From Rhyzopertha dominica (lineage: Eukaryota > Arthropoda > Insecta > Coleoptera > Bostrichidae): a DNA stretch of 64,000 nt. The notes beneath the pieces are model-generated. The model was not told the origin of the DNA and searched no databases. It saw only the letters and a program-made list of their open reading frames with translations. The position numbers and the translations under genes were made by a program. The DNA lies in the NCBI GenBank assembly GCA_025024175.1, contig QCXZ01000001.1, forward strand, positions 5,208,001 to 5,272,000, in the 5' to 3' direction. Position 1 is the first letter of the stretch. Each line of letters opens with the position of its first letter. Positions 48,401 through 61,288 of the stretch are shown in pieces.

Positions 48401-49033
48401 GATCACGAGCATTGAAAAAACAGTAGTTAAAACTGTTATTTTCATAATTTTTAAATTATTGTACCGCGGCTAATTAAAAAAAATTGCAAGTACGCAACAG
48501 GTTTTATAGTATTTTTCTCCGTAGAATTCAGACATACTATCAGTTTTTGTCCTAACTGCAACGGTTGATTAAAAATAGCAAAAAACAGCTAAAAACGGCA
48601 AATATAACGGCTATGATTTTTTTGGCAAAGTTGCCGGTAACGTAAAAATCTGAAAAAATTCATGACAATCAATTTTGTTAACGCACATCACATATATATT
48701 TTTTAGCCTTGCTTCTGTCATAGTTTGCAAAAAAAAATTTAAAACGCTTCCAGTAATTTGAATTTTTGCTCTTCACTTTTTTTCTTAATGCCATCTCATA
48801 GCGCTTGAAAAAACAACATTTTAAAGAAAAAATGAAACAGTCAGGTCAAAAATTGACCGAGTTATGATAAAAAGCCGATAGTCACCAAATAATTTTTTTG
48901 AGGTTATGTTCTCGACTTTTGAGCTGAAACTTTGCAAATAGTCATCATTTTTCATGCTAAATATGTTCGTATTTTTTTCATCCCGATGCCTTCTAAGGCA
49001 CCTTTGACCCCCCCTTATCCGGCTAAGCCCTTT
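46339..49033. mobile_element. Large (about 2.7 kb) palindromic foldback element
   Basis: The outer ends are mirrored: AAGGGCCTAGCCGGATAAGG at 46340 and its inverse near 49012-49033. The arms remain complementary for over 1.2 kb each (for example TTTGCAAAGTTTCAGCTC, AGGGATGATTTGGTCATAG-like inner block at about 47320 against 47940-47980). Only about 600 bp at the centre (47360-47930) is unpaired. Mirror-image open frames on the two arms are artefacts of the palindrome. A TA microsatellite has expanded in the right arm. Confidence 0.85.
48331..48399. repeat. (TA)n microsatellite
   Basis: About 30 TA units with two interruptions, inside the right arm of the large foldback. The matching left-arm position has only a short TATATGTATATA tract. 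Confidence 0.9.
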
Positions 49034-49349
49034 ATGCTCACGGCACGGGTCCGTCGAACACCCATTTTGAAGCGATTGATTCCAATGGGAAAACTAACTA
49101 TACCACCATCAACAGCATCGCCATCATCTGTTCCCNGTCAACAATGCTTTCCCCTGACCGCAANGCAAGCCGTGCACTCTCCTCANGCATAGTATAGCTG
49201 GGCTTGGGCTATTTCTGCCTCCGTACACCCGGACGCAGNGTCCGNGCCTCAGTCATCCCAAACAAACCCGAACGGGACGCCTACCGCACCTGGGAACCTT
49301 CGGGAAACGCGCTGAGTGACCTAAGACGACGCCTACCCCCTCGGTCGTA

Positions 49350-52300
49350 ATGGGGGGTAGAACGAAAGAAATGACCGTCACGCTGTCGAGGGCGTCGCCC
49401 CAGGTGCCGTGGGGCTTCAGCCTGGTCGGGGGAGCCGATGTCAAGACGCCGCTTATAGTGACCAAAGTAAGGGGATGGGGATCAGTGTCGTCTTCCGCGA
49501 TGATCAGAAAGTGTTTGAAACTTGTTGGATGGTGGTTGGTGTTGGATGCTCAATTTTTTTGGGCTGTTTCGTAATACATGGGTTGTTTTTTTTTCAAATA
49601 CTAGTATGACTGCTATTTTTGGTAGCTCGAATTAGCGAAAAGTTGAGCAATTATTTATTGAAGAGATTTCCTTATTTAGAGTAGCCTTCAGAAGTTCCTG
49701 AATTAAAAGATGACCTGTTGGTTGTGTTATGATACTGACAACAGAGAGTTATAGTAATTTTTTACAAAACTATAAAATAAGTAACAAATTTGTCGTAACT
49801 ATGTCAGTGTTCTTATATTCTTCAATTGTTTGAGATGCTTCTTAGCACTAACCATTAAGGATCTCCTAGTATGTCCCACATAAATAGCAGCACAATCATC
49901 CTGAACTTAAGAACCTTTTAATATACATTCAATTACAGTTAATAAAGTTGTTTTAATTGAAAGTGATCAGACAATCAAACTTAATTCAGAACTATAGGAT
50001 TTGTTAGATAGAATATAGAATTGAACCAAAATTGCAACAAATTCTCTTTCTAAGATACATAAAGAGAATTGTTTTATACGTAAACTCTCCTTGTAACAAA
50101 TTAGCAAAGTGGCTAAATTCAGTGAATAAATAGCAGTGAGATTTTAAATTTTTATAAGTTCGGACTTGACTGACAGACTCAGTAGGTTTCTAAAGAATCG
50201 TTTCTAGTTTGTTTGGAGGTGAACAATTTGTTTCCATTATCTATATATTATTACTTCGCATCTCTTCTCTAGATTTGTTAATTAAATGTAACGAACCATA
50301 TCCGCACTTTATATTGCTTATAACAATAATATTCCAAATTTATTTTTAAAATTATATCTTAAATACATACAAAATTGTGGCAATTTTTGGAAACAGTTCA
50401 GTTTTATAGAGTTAGATTTAAAGAGCATTTAGCTCATTTCAGGTTTGAGAGAAACGGTCAAGTTTTTCTTGAAATGATTGTGCTGCTATTTATGTGGGAC
50501 ATACTAGGAGATCCTTAATGGTTAGTGCTAAGGAGCCCCTCCAATAATTTGAAAAATATAAGAACATTCACGTAGTTACAGTAAATTTCTCCTAGGGTAA
50601 TCATTCATTACTTAATAAGCATACTATCAGTTTGGATGATATATGTATTTTTTTACAGTTTTGAAACTAATCTCCAAAATTACACAAATTAAAAACTTGG
50701 ACATGATGTAGGTACGGATGTAAATCTTTTCTTAGAAGTGGATGCATGTCCAACAAAATGTTCAACTTGTTGAGGCAGATGCTTAATTTAGCTCCTGATA
50801 GAGCATTTCTTGTGCAGTAATAATAACTTGGTGCTCCACTGTCCTGTTTACGCAAACAGCTTGAAGTTTCACCAAACAGATTTATTGAAAAAGCTTCTTA
50901 AAACTCCTCCATGTAAATTGGAATAAAATATTCCTCCATTTATATTCTGTCAATTTCTAACAGTGAATACCATAATCACAAATCAAGAAAAGACTAAAAA
51001 ATTTAGTACTGAAATATATCGCTTTCAGCTTTTCTCTTGACTCAATTTTTCCAGTCTGTAGTATAGACTCTCTTGTAGATAAATAATAATGAGAGGAAGA
51101 CAGATTCAAAACAGTAAACAAAAGCCTTGTGCTTATATTACTCGTGGATAGTGTTATCTGAAGGTCCCACGATCTGTGCCAAATAATTGACCTTCAAATG
51201 TCGATCACCTAATACAATGTCTTCGCCAAACACAAATGAGCACTTCTATTGTCTTTCCTGTTTTTTAGTTATTCAACCTCGAATAAGGGAGAACGCAATA
51301 AATATTTATTAGTTTTTTGATCAAGTATGGAGATTTGCAAGAAACTATGAACCAACTGATGTCCCAAGAAGAGAGGTCAACCCAACTAAATACGATTATG
51401 TAGATATTAAAAGAGGTTTCCAAATTAAATCTAACTTGACCCTATTTGCATCCCAAAATTTTATAGTGAGTAGCGACTGTAATGACATGTTAGATTTTGA
51501 TTTGATTTTGGGGAAAACTTGTTCTAAAGGGGATAAAACACGATTAGACAAAAGTTTTACTGTCTCAAAACTTTCCTTTTACATTTCATCATTCTTTTAG
51601 GTGGCATTTGGTTCTCCGGCCGATGGTGTCCTCCACAGAGGTGACATCATCAGCAAAGTGGGTAACTACGACGCCAGGGACATCAGGCACCAGGATGCCC
51701 AAGGACTGTTCAAAAATGCCGGAAATAACGTGAAAATCGTGGTGCAGAGGTACGTTATTACAACATCTCTTTCTGCGGATATACCCGCACTCGTTTGTTT
51801 ATGTCGCTTCGCTGCGTATATGCCAACATGACGCCTAATTCTAAATTAAGCTGATTATTCTTCAAAAAACAATCGGGGTATTGCGTTTCGTAACGAATCG
51901 TTCGATTTGCAAAGAAGATGCGTTGTTTCCAAATGGCAAATGTGTTTTTGGAGCTTAGTGGCGGTGTATTTTTAGGATGTTGTCTTGTCTGCCAATTTTT
52001 TTGCACATGTGTGTACGTTTGGTTGTTTTGGACAACAATTATGTGTCATTACGTGTAGGTACCTTGCTCAGCGGTTATTGTGGGCGATACTTGATGGAAA
52101 TGTGGATGAGTTAATGCGAGTCGACACATTTTCGAATAAGTCATCAAAAAGTTGCAAAAACAAGTTACTGCGTTGCAGAAAGGAAACAAATTAGAAGCTC
52201 ATAAGACTCACTATACCAAAATTCAAGCACCTGAACTTACTAAAGTCGATCAGCGATACTCGGTATCACAGATAGAATTGTACAAGCGAAAGCAAAACAG

Positions 52301-55300
52301 CAATGTACAGGGTATATCGAAATAAAAATAAACTGACGATCTGTTGTTTAGTCGTGGTACAATTATTTTAACCTCACAACAAGTTTCTTTGATCACAGTG
52401 TCTTTCGGAAAGTGTATATATTTTGCAAATTTTCTATGCATGCTTCCTAAGAGGTCAAAATGCCTTCGATGGTATTGCTTCCAAATAATACAGCAATATT
52501 CCAGCCTGGATCTTATTAAGGAGTAAAACGGAAGCTTCACACAAAGATCATTCCTAAACTCATTGGTGTACGAGAAATGAAGCGATTTTGCAAATGTCCA
52601 AGACATGTGCAGTAAAAGTCAAGGAAGAATCCATAACAATACCCAAATCTACCACCTCAGTGAAAACTTCCAGAGGAGTGCCAAGAATATTATAGACTAT
52701 AAAAAATTATTAATACCAGTGGGCTGGAGCCCTGCCCCACTCCGCTACGCACATAGTATTTAAAAGACCTAACGTCCCGGTGTTCCACATACTGACACCA
52801 ACCTGCTAGCCAACGATGAATTTATTAAAGCAGTAAAGCCCTCACATAAACCAAACCATTGTAATTTTTTACTCAAGATGCAGTGGTGCAACCCATCATA
52901 AGCATCAAATCAGTATAGATCGATTGTCCATGGCAAACGACAAATAATAGGTAAATTCAAATAAGTTTGTAGCTGTTGAACTAGCTCTAAAAAACGGGCG
53001 CTTTATAGTTGGGCCAAAAACTTTATCGCTCTTTAATCTGCCATTGAGTTGGGCCAGATTATGAAGCTCCCGCTGATAGTTATCGATAACGAATCCTTAT
53101 CAGATCATGCTACCTGATACTACTTAGAAAAGTAGGTAATTCAAACGCAAACATTTTGTGCCTGTGGACCCAATAGATCACGAAACACAATTAAGATGGG
53201 TGGGACTTATTTGAAAAATGTAAAATATTATTGGACACTTGTCCATAATGTCCTAAATAATTTGTTAAAGAGGGTGGTTACCTGCTGAAATGAGTTTATA
53301 AATTCTGAAACGCAAGTCAAATTAAACAGTTTTACTAAAATTTCTAGCGCACATTCATACCGGCGAAATGGAAGTTGTATTCATGCAAAGTGAAAAAGGA
53401 AAAAAACTGTTGGTGGTGAATAACTACAAGTTTTGCATCGCAAACGTGCTGAAAAACGGAACTGTGCGTTGTAGGTGTACAAATAAAACATCGAAATGTC
53501 CCGCAAAAATCTACACGTCGGCTGGAAATGAGATCTTGGACTCCGAATTATCTCACAATCACAAAGAAGACATAAACCTGCAGAGGCAGATTGTCAACAA
53601 CAGTGTGAAAAGGAAAGCTCTAGAAAATGTACACGAAAAACCTGCCAAATTAGTGCACACAGAACTTCGGTCTAACCCTGGCATAAGCAGTAGCATAACG
53701 ACTTACGATATGGAACTTGTAAGGCATAATATATGGATGTGCAGGAGGAAGTTAACTCCAAATCTATCCAAAACGCAAAAAGACGTTTTCGAAGCAGTAA
53801 ACACTTTGGCACCTATGGCAGATAAAGAAGAATCATTTGTCTTGACAAATAATCCAGACCAAGGTATCATCATTTTTGCTCCTTATAGCAATCTTTACTT
53901 TTTATGTTGTACTGAAACTGTGTATATGGACGGCACATTTGATTTTTGTCCGAAATTTTTTACACAACTCTTTACAATTCATGGATACAAGAATGGACAT
54001 TACGTTCCATTGGTATTTTGTTTGCTTCCGGATAAAAAGCAATCCACATATCAAACATGTTTGAATATGTTGTGTCAGAAGTGCAGTGAAAGTGACTTAC
54101 AATTTTATCCTGAAAGTGTCGTGATTGATTTTGAAACTGCAATCCACAATGCTATTATGGATACGTGGGAGGAAGCTAGAGTAAGTGGATGCCGATTCCA
54201 TCTTTCACAGGCATGGTATCGAAAAATTCACTCGCTTGGACTGTCACAAGATTATAAAATCCACACGGAAGTTGGCAAAATGTTAAGATATTGTTTTGGA
54301 CTTCAGTTTCTTGATTGTGATGAAGTGGGTGACACATTCGCATTCGATTTAATTCCAATCATGCCAAAACATTCGAAACTTCAAGAGTTTTGCGACTATT
54401 TAGTGGACAATTACATCAGCGAAAATGCCAAATTTACTCCAAATATTTGGGCAAGTTCATCTGCCTCCTCTTGCAAAACAACCAATGCGTGTGAGTAATT
54501 TCATTCAAGATTTAATAAAAGAGGCGAATGCCTCATCCAAATATTTTTCAATTTGTCGATAGTTTGTTGAATTTTCAAAGTGAATTTTATGTTAAAATAA
54601 ACACATCCAACAAATTCCAAAAAGTTGTTAGGCGTACTGTAAAATTAAAGCAAGGTTATCTTGAAGTCAAAATTAATAACTACAAACAAAATCTCATAGA
54701 CAGGCTGACATTTGTAAAAAGTGTTTCATTTAAATACGCGCCAAATATGTAAATATTTTTTATACCTTATTGTAAATACATACATGTTATTATTGTAACG
54801 TAGCATATGTAATGTATAATGTATCAACTATTTGTTAATCGAAGCTTTTAAATCTAACCAGACTTGTTACTTGATCCTTGCCCTATACCAAGCTGATTCT
54901 ACCAACCAATTAACTAACCTACACATACAAACGTTTACTGTTCCTGAATTCAAAGTAATAACGCTCTCTTTGAGTCGTACTTATATTTAAAAATGCCACT
55001 TCTTCTGCAGGGACCATCCTGGAAGACTCAACGCCAGCACTGGTTCTTCAATCGCCAGCTCTCACAACTATAGTCCGCTGTCTGTGTCTCCACATCTCTC
55101 ACCAAGAGGAGCCAATCTGAATAGCCCTACATCCTACAGTCCCGGTGGGTCTGCTCTTACACCATACTATTCGTCGCCGTTTACACCAGTAGACGATAAC
55201 TATTTTGATGCAGTTGATCCTTCTAGGCCTCGGAGAGGAAACAGGGAAAATTTGAACGAGCATGTCACTAGTCAGGTTAGTGGATGATAAATATACTAAT

Positions 55301-58300
55301 TGGTTTTCATTGGTGAGGAAGTTTTCAAAATGTACTCGAGTTTAAGGAGGCAATTATAATAAATAGATCTAGCTACATTCAATTAATACAAACAAAAGAC
55401 TGAACTGACTAAAGCAAGCCAGATTAGATGCAGTCAACCTTTTACGCATAAAATTATGCTGATGCATAGAAATTGTGATGTTGATATAGAACTGGTTGAA
55501 ATTTTTGAAAAATTGCAAAGAAGAGCAGCCTATAATTAGAGATATTATTTATGTCGCCCATTTTAAATTTTGGAGATACAAAGGATTTCTTTCAGAAATC
55601 TGGAATAGTAGACTCCTTTAGGGTAAGACTGAAAAGGTACGAAAGTGGTGTAGAAAAAAATTAGGTATACGATCTACTCCAGAAGTAATGGAATTCTTAG
55701 CAGTCTTCAATGTTTTAAAATATCATCTTCAGAAAAATGTGAAACAGAAACAACATTAGAAAATGAAACTGTAGGTTTAGAAACTACAGTAAATTTAGTT
55801 TCTTAGCACTAGGAATGCGTGTGGTCCCTCTCTTGTTTATAATGAAAAACCAAAGAAATTAGCCATGTAGCGCCTGTAGTCTGATGAAATCAGTGACTTT
55901 GATCGTGATCTGAACTGGTGAAGTTATAAAATGAGTGAGAATTGATGCAGATTTTAGCTCCAATGACATCAATCTTTAAAACAGCTTTCCTTAAAACAGA
56001 AAGATCCATGGGTGTACCGAAGGGGGACAATGGGGGCAGCTGCCCCCCCCCTGGACCTGGGTTACCAACTCTGAGCCCTTCCAATTTCCCATACATTTAG
56101 CTGGTTAATTATGTGTGTACACCTAAAAATGATCTTATTTACAAAATTGTAAATACAGTAAAATTTATAGGCAAGTGTATTTCACAATTTTCATCCAGAA
56201 CTCATATTTGACCCTTGCAAATGACCGTCTCTAATAAGTTGTTGTCAAATGGTTTCCAAGCTTAATCGATGCTATGTGCGTTTTGAAGTTGTAACTTCAA
56301 CATTCTTCTTGTTACGAATCGTTGTCTTAGGGTGGATATAGCTTTAAAAGACTATCTTGGTCAGGTTGAGTATAACACGATTTCTGCTTAGTTCAGCTCT
56401 TCTACCTTTTCCTATGAAGATTGTTCAACTAACTACCTTTATATGGAATCACTTCAGAATCTGTCATATATTCAGTGACTAACTTTTTACCAAATTTCTA
56501 AATTCACATTACATTTTAACAATTAATACAAAAAAATCCATCCGAACTCATGTTTATGAATGTCAATTTATTTAGTATAAGTTTTAGGAATCCAGTAAAA
56601 GCATTATCAGCACGAATTAAATCCCGGTGTGTTGTTATAAATGCAATTAAATATATTTTAAGATGAAATTTATGTTCCTTTGTTATTTCGTATGATATCA
56701 TTATACGTTATGTGGATCACAGATCTTTAGTCTCCCAAATAAAATTTACCAACTCATCTTTTTTTAAACGCGAGAGCGATGCAACTGAATGCGCCTCACC
56801 TAACTGAGTTCATCAATAACTGAATTAGTAATAAAGGGGCTTTGTATGATCGGTGTACATATAGAAAACATATAAATAATTTGGATCTTTATTTCGCAGA
56901 AGATGTTTTAAGTCGCCTTGCAGGAAGTCCGCGAAGATTATTCATGGAATAAATACTTCATTAATTACTTAAGTACCTATATATGAAAAACGTTTATTAT
57001 TTCTATTTATGTTGAATTATACTCTACAGGACGTTCCTACTTTGCCCCCCCCCCTAGACTAAAAGATGGGTACGCCCATGGAAAGATCAATTTTACAGCT
57101 AGCAAAACTACTATCTACGGCCAAAAAGACTCACCCCTACTAGCTTGAGCCGACAAAATTGCAGAAAAATTATTGGGGATAATCTCACTTTCGGAACTAT
57201 CCTTCGTAAGCCATATTTCAAACAAAGCAATAATATTGAACCCAGAAGTCAGTTTTGAAACGTAAACCACGCACATTCTGATAAAATATGTAAAACTTTG
57301 AAGTGGAAGTAAGTGTGGGTGCAGAAATTAGTTTAAACGAACAATTTTTAGTATACAATTTACAATTACGATTTTTCATTACTAGTACTCATATCCAGCC
57401 CTTGCTTCGAAGCATTACGATTGCAAATAATGACGTCGCTCTCCTGTCTTGATGACACAGCCTTGCACATTATGCAAATGCTAAATCGTTGTTAGGCAAA
57501 ACCACTGACAATTTTTTGACATGTTCTCAATAAACCAAATTTGAACTGATAAGAGACAGGAACTGACCAATGTGTGCTATGACCACTGCCAAGGCAAGTG
57601 ACCTTTCGAACGTGTTTACGTCAAAAAGCAACAAAAATTCCAACTAATTGTCTCATTCACCCAAAGTCGCACCTGTCCCCAAAAAATCCTGATCTTGACC
57701 TACATAAGCAACAGGTAAACCAAAGGGCTCTGAAAACGCTTAGGGTCATAAAACGAAGCGCTTCAGGAGTCAAGATGTAGTGGTTTGCTGAAAAGGGAAA
57801 TCGGGTGCGTGTTATTGACAACCGAAGGCTATATTTCTTAGAAACGACCTGGAATTCTGTTAAACTAGATGTTTGTGTAACAGAAACCGCCGACTAGATT
57901 TGCTGCCTGGAACGCGGCCAACACGAAAATATTCCGCGAGAACGTGACGAAAATATCCGAAATCCATTAATTAGAGCGACAACCGACCGCTTAATTCGTC
58001 TAATTTGAGAAAACACGACGCCGAAACTTATCAAAAATCCGTCAAAAATTAAAAACCACCCGAACTTTCCGCAAAAAAAAACACTCGCCCATCAATGCCG
58101 CTGACGTCAGCGCATTGACGCGTTTTGAAGTGTACTTCCTCTGGAGGGGATTTTCGGGAAAAATTCGCCAGTCGGAGATTGGTTTTTGCGAGGTGCGGTG
58201 ATTCCCAGGGTGCAACCATGATCCTATCCCAAAGTTACAGCAGCCATTTCAGGCCAGAAGAGGAGTCGGCCCACATGTGGGTAAGATAAGCGAAATGTCT

Positions 58301-61288
58301 GGTTTTTTAAACGCGTCTGCTTCCTGAAGATGTTTATTTTTAATGTGGGTTGCTCAATTTTATTTCCGAACGTATCGGGATGAGGTGTTGCCAAGTTGTA
58401 GTCGAGAAAAATGTTTTTTTTTTCGAAACTTCCTTTTTTCGCTTCCAAATAGTTCAGAGTCGCTGATTTATCTATATCGTTGACAATTGACGTTTAAAAT
58501 GCCTTCGTTGACTCTGTATACATGATAAGAATTTTGTTTTTGAAATAAACTTAAAGGTAGAAGTGAGCGCAACTAAGAGAGCTTTATCTCTACTTTAAAA
58601 TTAAACGTGGACGCAGAGATTTGTACAAAAACTTGCTCTATTTGTGTCGCTTGTTTTGGCTTCAACACATGTTAAATGAAGACAGGTGTTAAATCTGAAG
58701 ATCTCACTGGTCAATGGTTAGGACCTTAAGTTAGCTTTCAATTAGTGCCAAAATTAGGCGCCAAAAAATGGTTATTAATTGCAGCGTTGTGAGGCCAAAT
58801 AGCTGCCAGTTCACCAACATGCGGTTCTGTTTGCTGCTGAAGAATTTCTTTCATCTTGACTCTTTGTCCCAAAATTTCATGGGGGTTTTCTTGTGCCCGA
58901 GATGAAAACTTTCGCGCTTGGTTACGATTCTCCAGAAACTATTGGCAAAAATACAGACAGTGTTTAAAATCTCCAGATTTTCGGTTTAAACTGTTCTTGT
59001 CCTGAATTTGTACTTCTTTAAAGTTCGTCCAACATTACTTCATGGTAATTCAGTAGATACATTTTACGTCGAAGACTTGGGGTTTATTTTCACAACATTA
59101 TTTCTTCTAACTTTCTTATTTCTATTCCGCATACATAAGTTTAAGGACGCGGCTTTTGAGACTGACCACTGTTTTTTCTCTCCATTACTTAAAGAAGTTT
59201 GTTGGCCAACCCTATACATTAAATAAATACTGTATTCAATTTTTATACTGCATGGATCTTAGATTGACGAAGATGAAGAGGTCTATATCCAAAACTATTG
59301 TTCTTACTCTTGAAAATTACCAAGCTACAGTTGAACATTTTTTATAAATTAACAAAGACTACTTAAATATCGCAGTAACTGAAATTGTGATACTACTTGT
59401 TGTTTATTGAAGTGTTTTAAAACGGAAAAGCGTCTTCGTCATTGCGTTAGTTCACGCAATAATTTTTATGTCATTTATAGCAACCAACATGAAGACCTAG
59501 CAAACTTGTATCCAAGCGATTTGTGTTCTTTCCTAATTTGTATGAAGATTCCCATTCCCAGATTGACTTGAATTAAAGTTAATGAAGAAATCCACACTTC
59601 TTTTGGGATCGCAATTACAAGAATGAAGACTCTTAGCCAGTAATACAAAAATTTTATTATTTAAGAGACAACATGAAAGAAGAAGAGGAGATTTTTTTTG
59701 GTTCTGTGCGGGAGGTTTTGGCTAATGTTTTCTTCCAATAAAATAAACCTGAAACATGTATGTGAGGCGGTTTTCCACCAAAAAAGCATACGCCATTGTT
59801 GCACAGAGGGAATCGTGACGCCACCATCTATTTCCAGCGAATTTTTCTACAGCCCACGGAGAGCGCGGTAAAAAAAATATTTTGTTATTTGACCAAGAGA
59901 CCGTCGGTATTATCCGTACTCTCGCAACGCGCTGCTATTTCTGTTCGCACCGAAATTACAAGATGACGCAACCATATATCTGCCTAACCCGAATTACTTG
60001 TAATAAAATAGCGCCGTGCACGAGATTTTAAAATATATTCGGTTATGCACATCTCCGATATGAAATTGGGCGGTCTCGATATCTGTTGCATTACGACGAA
60101 TGGTTTGGAGTATTTTTAGCGTCGGGAATGAATATGTTTCAGGACTACAAGACGTGGAAGATGTACTAGCGGGTGTCAGGTTACATGGCTTTGCCATAAA
60201 ACGGAATGGTTGTTAAAATGTTGTGCAGGGTCAGTTACATTTTACGTCGAAGTCTTCTTTAGAGATTTTCTCGCTGAAAACGGCACGAAAGATTTCGTAT
60301 TTCTACATAACGATTGCCTCAAATCGTATACCAAGCCTTAGAAAATTGTTCGCAGAAATCTAACACTGGTTCTTATTAGTTTGATTGAGATAAATATGTT
60401 ATTTAGCAGTACTGATCAGTTTTCACTTGCTGCTTCGTGATGAACGTTATAGGTTACTGAAAATAGTGCAGTTTTTCGTGTTCCTTTTTTTGTGTACTCG
60501 TCAAATTGTAATTTGTGGTATGTCTGGATATAAATACAACAGTAAAGCACAGTCAGACTCGATTTTTAAGAATTTTTAAAGTAGCCTCGGTTAACTACTT
60601 CAGGTCTTACAACGAAAAGGGCAGTTCCTTATTTAAAGGTAAAACGGAACCTAAGATCTTATTCGAACTGTGATTTTTATCTAAAAGATACAGTAGAGAT
60701 AAGAAAAATAATAAAATAGAAAATGTCAGCATTATCTCTACTTCAGCTATTGTTTTTCGTACTCTTTTTTGAGTGATAAATGGGTAGCAGTTCAAGTGTA
60801 TCTGACCCTCTAGAAAATATGTAATTGGCAAAATGTTCTACTAGATCTCTAAATTTGTCCCTCTAGGGCCATTTGTAATTATGAGTTTGCAATACTACGT
60901 CAGTGGAAAATGAATGTTTGGATAGCAGATGGATGCAATACCGGTATCTCTGAAGAAGTTTTATAGTGAGGACTACCTATAACACCCTAGATAGATATTT
61001 TCAGCAATTATTTGACACATAAATCACAGTACCCTGTTCTTGATGCCCTGTCAAAAAAGGTTCTTAAAACTGCTCTGTATGCTTCAAATTCTCTATCGAT
61101 ATTGCTCAACAAGTCCATTATGCGTGACATACATTTTGTAGCCGTACCGTACAACTCCACTGGTGTTACCAGGGGCCAAAGTAAAGACAGAACCAAAACC
61201 CACCGAGAGCTACTTGAGACACCATCCGAATCCTGCAGTTAGGGCACCCCCTCATGTCTTAGACACTGACCATCTCTACAAGCAGAAG
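49350..61288 (+). CDS. Zasp66: ZASP-family PDZ protein (Zasp66-like), partial: exons 1-3 and a downstream exon
   Basis: Visible exons: 49350-49466, 51601-51749, 55011-55275 and 61142-61288 (678 nt, 226 aa, open at the 3' end). Exons 1-2 form a PDZ domain: MTVTLSRASPQVPWGFSLVG with the PWGF carboxylate-binding loop, then AFGSPADGVLHRGDIISKVG and DARDIRHQDAQGLF. Exon 3 is a Ser/Pro-rich linker (NYSPLSVSPHLSPRG). The last exon reads PYRTTPLVLPGAKVKTEPKP then TESYLRHHPNP, a block I associate with Zasp66-type proteins. All junctions are GT-AG; the 61289 donor is weak (GTACTG). Start could be Met1 or Met8. Family members localise to muscle Z-discs and bind alpha-actinin. The specific Zasp66 assignment is from memory; further exons may lie between 55275 and 61142 or beyond. 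Confidence 0.82.
49795..50580. repeat. Inverted repeat pair in ZASP intron 1
   Basis: Blocks of about 105 bp at 49795-49900 and 50476-50580 are reverse complements, including TGCTGCTATTTATGTGGGAC and CTAGGAGATCCTTAATGG. About 575 bp of AT-rich spacer lies between. It is either a small foldback element or two inverted copies of one repeat. Confidence 0.75.
52250..53100 (-). mobile_element. LINE reverse-transcriptase fragment in ZASP intron 2
   Basis: Minus-strand frames give a decayed SGV.QG block (YVRSGVGQGSSPL, about 52745), VDLGIVMDSSLTF with AHVLDICKIASF (about 52650-52590), then SLIRSRLEYCCIIWKQYHRR (about 52515-52460) and HRKFAKYIHF. Stops and a frameshift are present. It is the 3' half of a Jockey-like ORF2. 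Confidence 0.75.
53368..54751 (+). pseudogene. FLYWCH/MULE-type (Mutator-like) transposase with disabling lesions
   Basis: The first 376 codons are open. Residues 1-70 form a FLYWCH-type zinc finger (CRCTNKTSKCPAKIY ... LSHNH). Residues about 185-300 form a MULE transposase domain: VYMDGTFDFCPKFF, HGYKNGHYVPLVFCLLPDKK, second acidic motif VVIDFETAIHNAI and the GCRFHLSQAW motif. After TTNACE a TAA replaces a sense codon, and a frameshift near 54520 moves the conserved remainder (ANAS-like, HPNIFQFVDSLLNFQSEFYV) into another frame ending at 54751. The lesions are few, so inactivation is recent. It could be a domesticated or transposon copy; it lies in ZASP intron 2. Confidence 0.88.
56007..57080. 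mobile_element. Non-autonomous hAT-like element, 1074 bp, with 8-bp TSD
   Basis: The ends are CATGGGTGTACC and the inverse of CATGGGCGTACCC, with C-runs just inside each end. Perfect 8-bp duplications GAAAGATC flank it (55999-56006 and 57081-57088). No transposase frame. It lies in ZASP intron 3. Confidence 0.92.
58100..58111. promoter_or_regulatory. CRE palindrome upstream of ZASP alternative first exon
   Basis: GCTGACGTCAGC is a perfect 12-bp palindrome containing the consensus CRE (TGACGTCA), the site for CREB/ATF factors. It lies 107 bp before the ATG at 58218, in a stretch more GC-rich than the introns around it. Function is inferred. Confidence 0.5.
58218..58280 (+). CDS. Zasp66: Alternative first coding exon of the ZASP gene
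   Basis: ATG opens a 21-codon exon (MILSQSYSSHFRPEEESAHM plus Trp) ending TGG|GTAAGA in phase 0. It can splice directly onto the phase-0 exon at 61142 to give HMW-PYRTTPLVLPGAKV, a PDZ-less isoform. The upstream 300 bp is promoter-like and contains a CRE palindrome. ZASP genes are known to use several promoters; the isoform here is inferred from sequence. Confidence 0.65.
58281..61141 (+). other. ZASP intron, no assigned gene
   Basis: AT-rich intronic sequence with several short frames lacking recognisable domains. A GC-richer island at 59800-59970 may be regulatory, but shows no clear exon. Confidence 0.4.

Noticed and set aside
46255..49192. Similar frames at 46255-46440 (minus) and 48932-49192 (plus)
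   Set aside because: They are mirror images produced by the palindromic element, not a gene pair.
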